Assembly (NCBI GenBank): GCA_021815535.1
Contig: JAKAGL010000115.1
Coordinates: 1 to 7,554 of the forward strand
Source: a bacterium
Lineage (GTDB): Bacteria > Nitrospinota_A > UBA7883 > JACRGQ01
Direction of reading: 5' to 3'
DNA: 7,554 nucleotides
The position numbers and the translations under genes were made by a program. Of the stretch, positions 6,801-7,554 are shown one piece after another. Each line of letters starts with the position of its first letter. Position 1 is the first letter of the stretch. The notes beneath the pieces are model-generated. The model was not told the DNA's origin. It did no database searches and saw only the letters and a program-made list of their open reading frames with translations.

Positions 6801-7554
6801 CTAAAGGTTGACCGTGCGCGGTTTTCCCATCACGCAAAAACCCGCAACGGCCACCGATTCGATGCCGTTTTGCGTTCGCCGTACCGATGCTTTGAGGAGC
6901 GATTTTTTGGCCCCCCCCTGTAGTATTTCCAACGTGACCGTTCTTGCTGACGTTTTCACCATCTTTTCGCGGACGATGTAGGCGGCCAGTGGGCCGCAGC
7001 CGCTGCCGGTGGCCGGATCCTCGGCGATGCCCAGAGCCGGGGCGAACATACGGCAGAATATTTTTCCGTTGCCGATGGCGAACGGCATCATGCAGGAAGC
7101 GCCGGTTTTTTCTGCCGCGTGCTGATAAACGGAATTGAGTATCCGCACATGGCGCAACAGCGTTACGTTTTTTAGGGGAATAATGAGATGCGGCACGCCG
7201 GTGCTGGCCACCAGCGGTTCGCCGGTAATGTCCCGCTCTTTTAGCCCCAGCATCGCGGCGGCAAGGGGGCGGGTGGTCCCCGGCCTGAAGGAAGGTTTCC
7301 CCTGTTCCATCCGTATCAGCCCCTTCGCGGCAATTTCCAGCGGCACCTTGCGCGCGCCGATGACCTGAACATACGCCGGTTTCTTGGGCACCAGCCGCAT
7401 GGCGCGCAGCACAAAAAGCGTTCCCAGGGTGGGATGTCCGGCGAAAGGAAGCTCCTTTTCCGGCGTGAAAAAACGGACGCGGTAATCCCCCTTCTTCGTG
7501 TCGAAAAAAACGAACGAGGTTTCGGAGTAGCCGAGCGTGCGGGCGATGGACTGC
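6801..7554 (-). CDS. PhzF-family isomerase (5' end outside window)
   Basis: The reverse-strand frame stays open past the apparent GTG at 7412 to the window edge, so that GTG is an internal valine codon. About 250 residues are visible. By recall of Pseudomonas PhzF, roughly 34 N-terminal residues are missing. Counting from the first full codon at the edge: QSIARTLGYSETSFVFF (1-17) holds the catalytic Glu11, equivalent to Glu45 of PhzF. FFTPEKELPFAGHPTLGT (28-45) holds His40. RMFAPALGIAEDPATGSG (168-185) holds Asp179 and Ser184, and LEILQGG follows near 208-214. PhzF proper isomerises dihydro-3-hydroxyanthranilate in phenazine synthesis. Most homologues have unknown substrates and, like diaminopimelate epimerase, use no cofactor. 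No phenazine gene is visible nearby, so the substrate is open. The stop lies 13 bases from the lptD stop; the genes converge. Confidence 0.9.
   Translation of the reverse strand, partial: QSIARTLGYSETSFVFFDTKKGDYRVRFFTPEKELPFAGHPTLGTLFVLRAMRLVPKKPAYVQVIGARKVPLEIAAKGLIRMEQGKPSFRPGTTRPLAAAMLGLKERDITGEPLVASTGVPHLIIPLKNVTLLRHVRILNSVYQHAAEKTGASCMMPFAIGNGKIFCRMFAPALGIAEDPATGSGCGPLAAYIVREKMVKTSARTVTLEILQGGAKKSLLKASVRRTQNGIESVAVAGFCVMGKPRTVNL

Noticed and set aside
6811..6825. Terminator-like hairpin (ACCG, TGCG loop, CGGT then T bases) just past lptD
   Set aside because: The stem is only four base pairs and the T run is short; it also lies inside the PhzF coding sequence. A terminator for the converging genes is expected here but this is too weak to call.
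7410..7412. GTG as the start of the reverse-strand gene
   Set aside because: The frame continues upstream to the window edge with conserved PhzF residues (SETSFV, FTPEKELPFAGHP), so this codon is internal.

Overview
The window carries seven protein-coding genes packed tightly on both strands. Six lie on the + strand and one on the - strand at the right edge. The lipopolysaccharide (LPS) translocon gene lptD shows that the host is a diderm (Gram-negative) bacterium. The sequence is GC-rich by eye. A pyruvoyl-dependent arginine decarboxylase together with a PmtA-type phospholipid N-methyltransferase would fit deltaproteobacterial, Nitrospinota-like or similar diderm lineages. I cannot fix the phylum from one window, so this is a weak inference.

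Layout, left to right. Positions 1-733 hold the C-terminal part of purF (amidophosphoribosyltransferase, purine synthesis), cut by the window edge. Positions 820-1437 encode a small class I SAM-dependent methyltransferase resembling PmtA, the soluble phosphatidylethanolamine N-methyltransferase. Positions about 1622-2410 encode an exported DUF3108-family protein. Its start is uncertain, and an open frame reaches back to 1445. Positions 2407-4056 encode a complete two-domain glutamine-dependent NAD+ synthetase (nadE) that overlaps the DUF3108 gene by four bases (ATGA). Positions 4049-4597 encode a pyruvoyl-dependent arginine decarboxylase whose start lies inside the end of nadE. Positions 4613-6787 encode LptD, 15 bases downstream. 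Positions 6801-7554 (- strand) hold most of a PhzF-family isomerase that converges on lptD and runs off the right edge.

How the genes fit together. The DUF3108, nadE, arginine decarboxylase and lptD genes overlap or nearly touch, so they look like one transcription unit with translational coupling. purF and the methyltransferase lie just upstream on the same strand and may belong to it. The metabolic genes (purine, NAD+, agmatine/polyamine) are housekeeping. LptD, the exported DUF3108 protein and the PmtA-like enzyme all point to the cell envelope. The largest stretch without an assigned gene is the roughly 180 bases before the DUF3108 start.

I found no tRNA, rRNA, insertion sequence, CRISPR array, phage gene, toxin-antitoxin pair or recognisable defence system. 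The window reads as ordinary chromosomal core sequence with a few features worth checking. I see no convincing evidence of an undescribed system.
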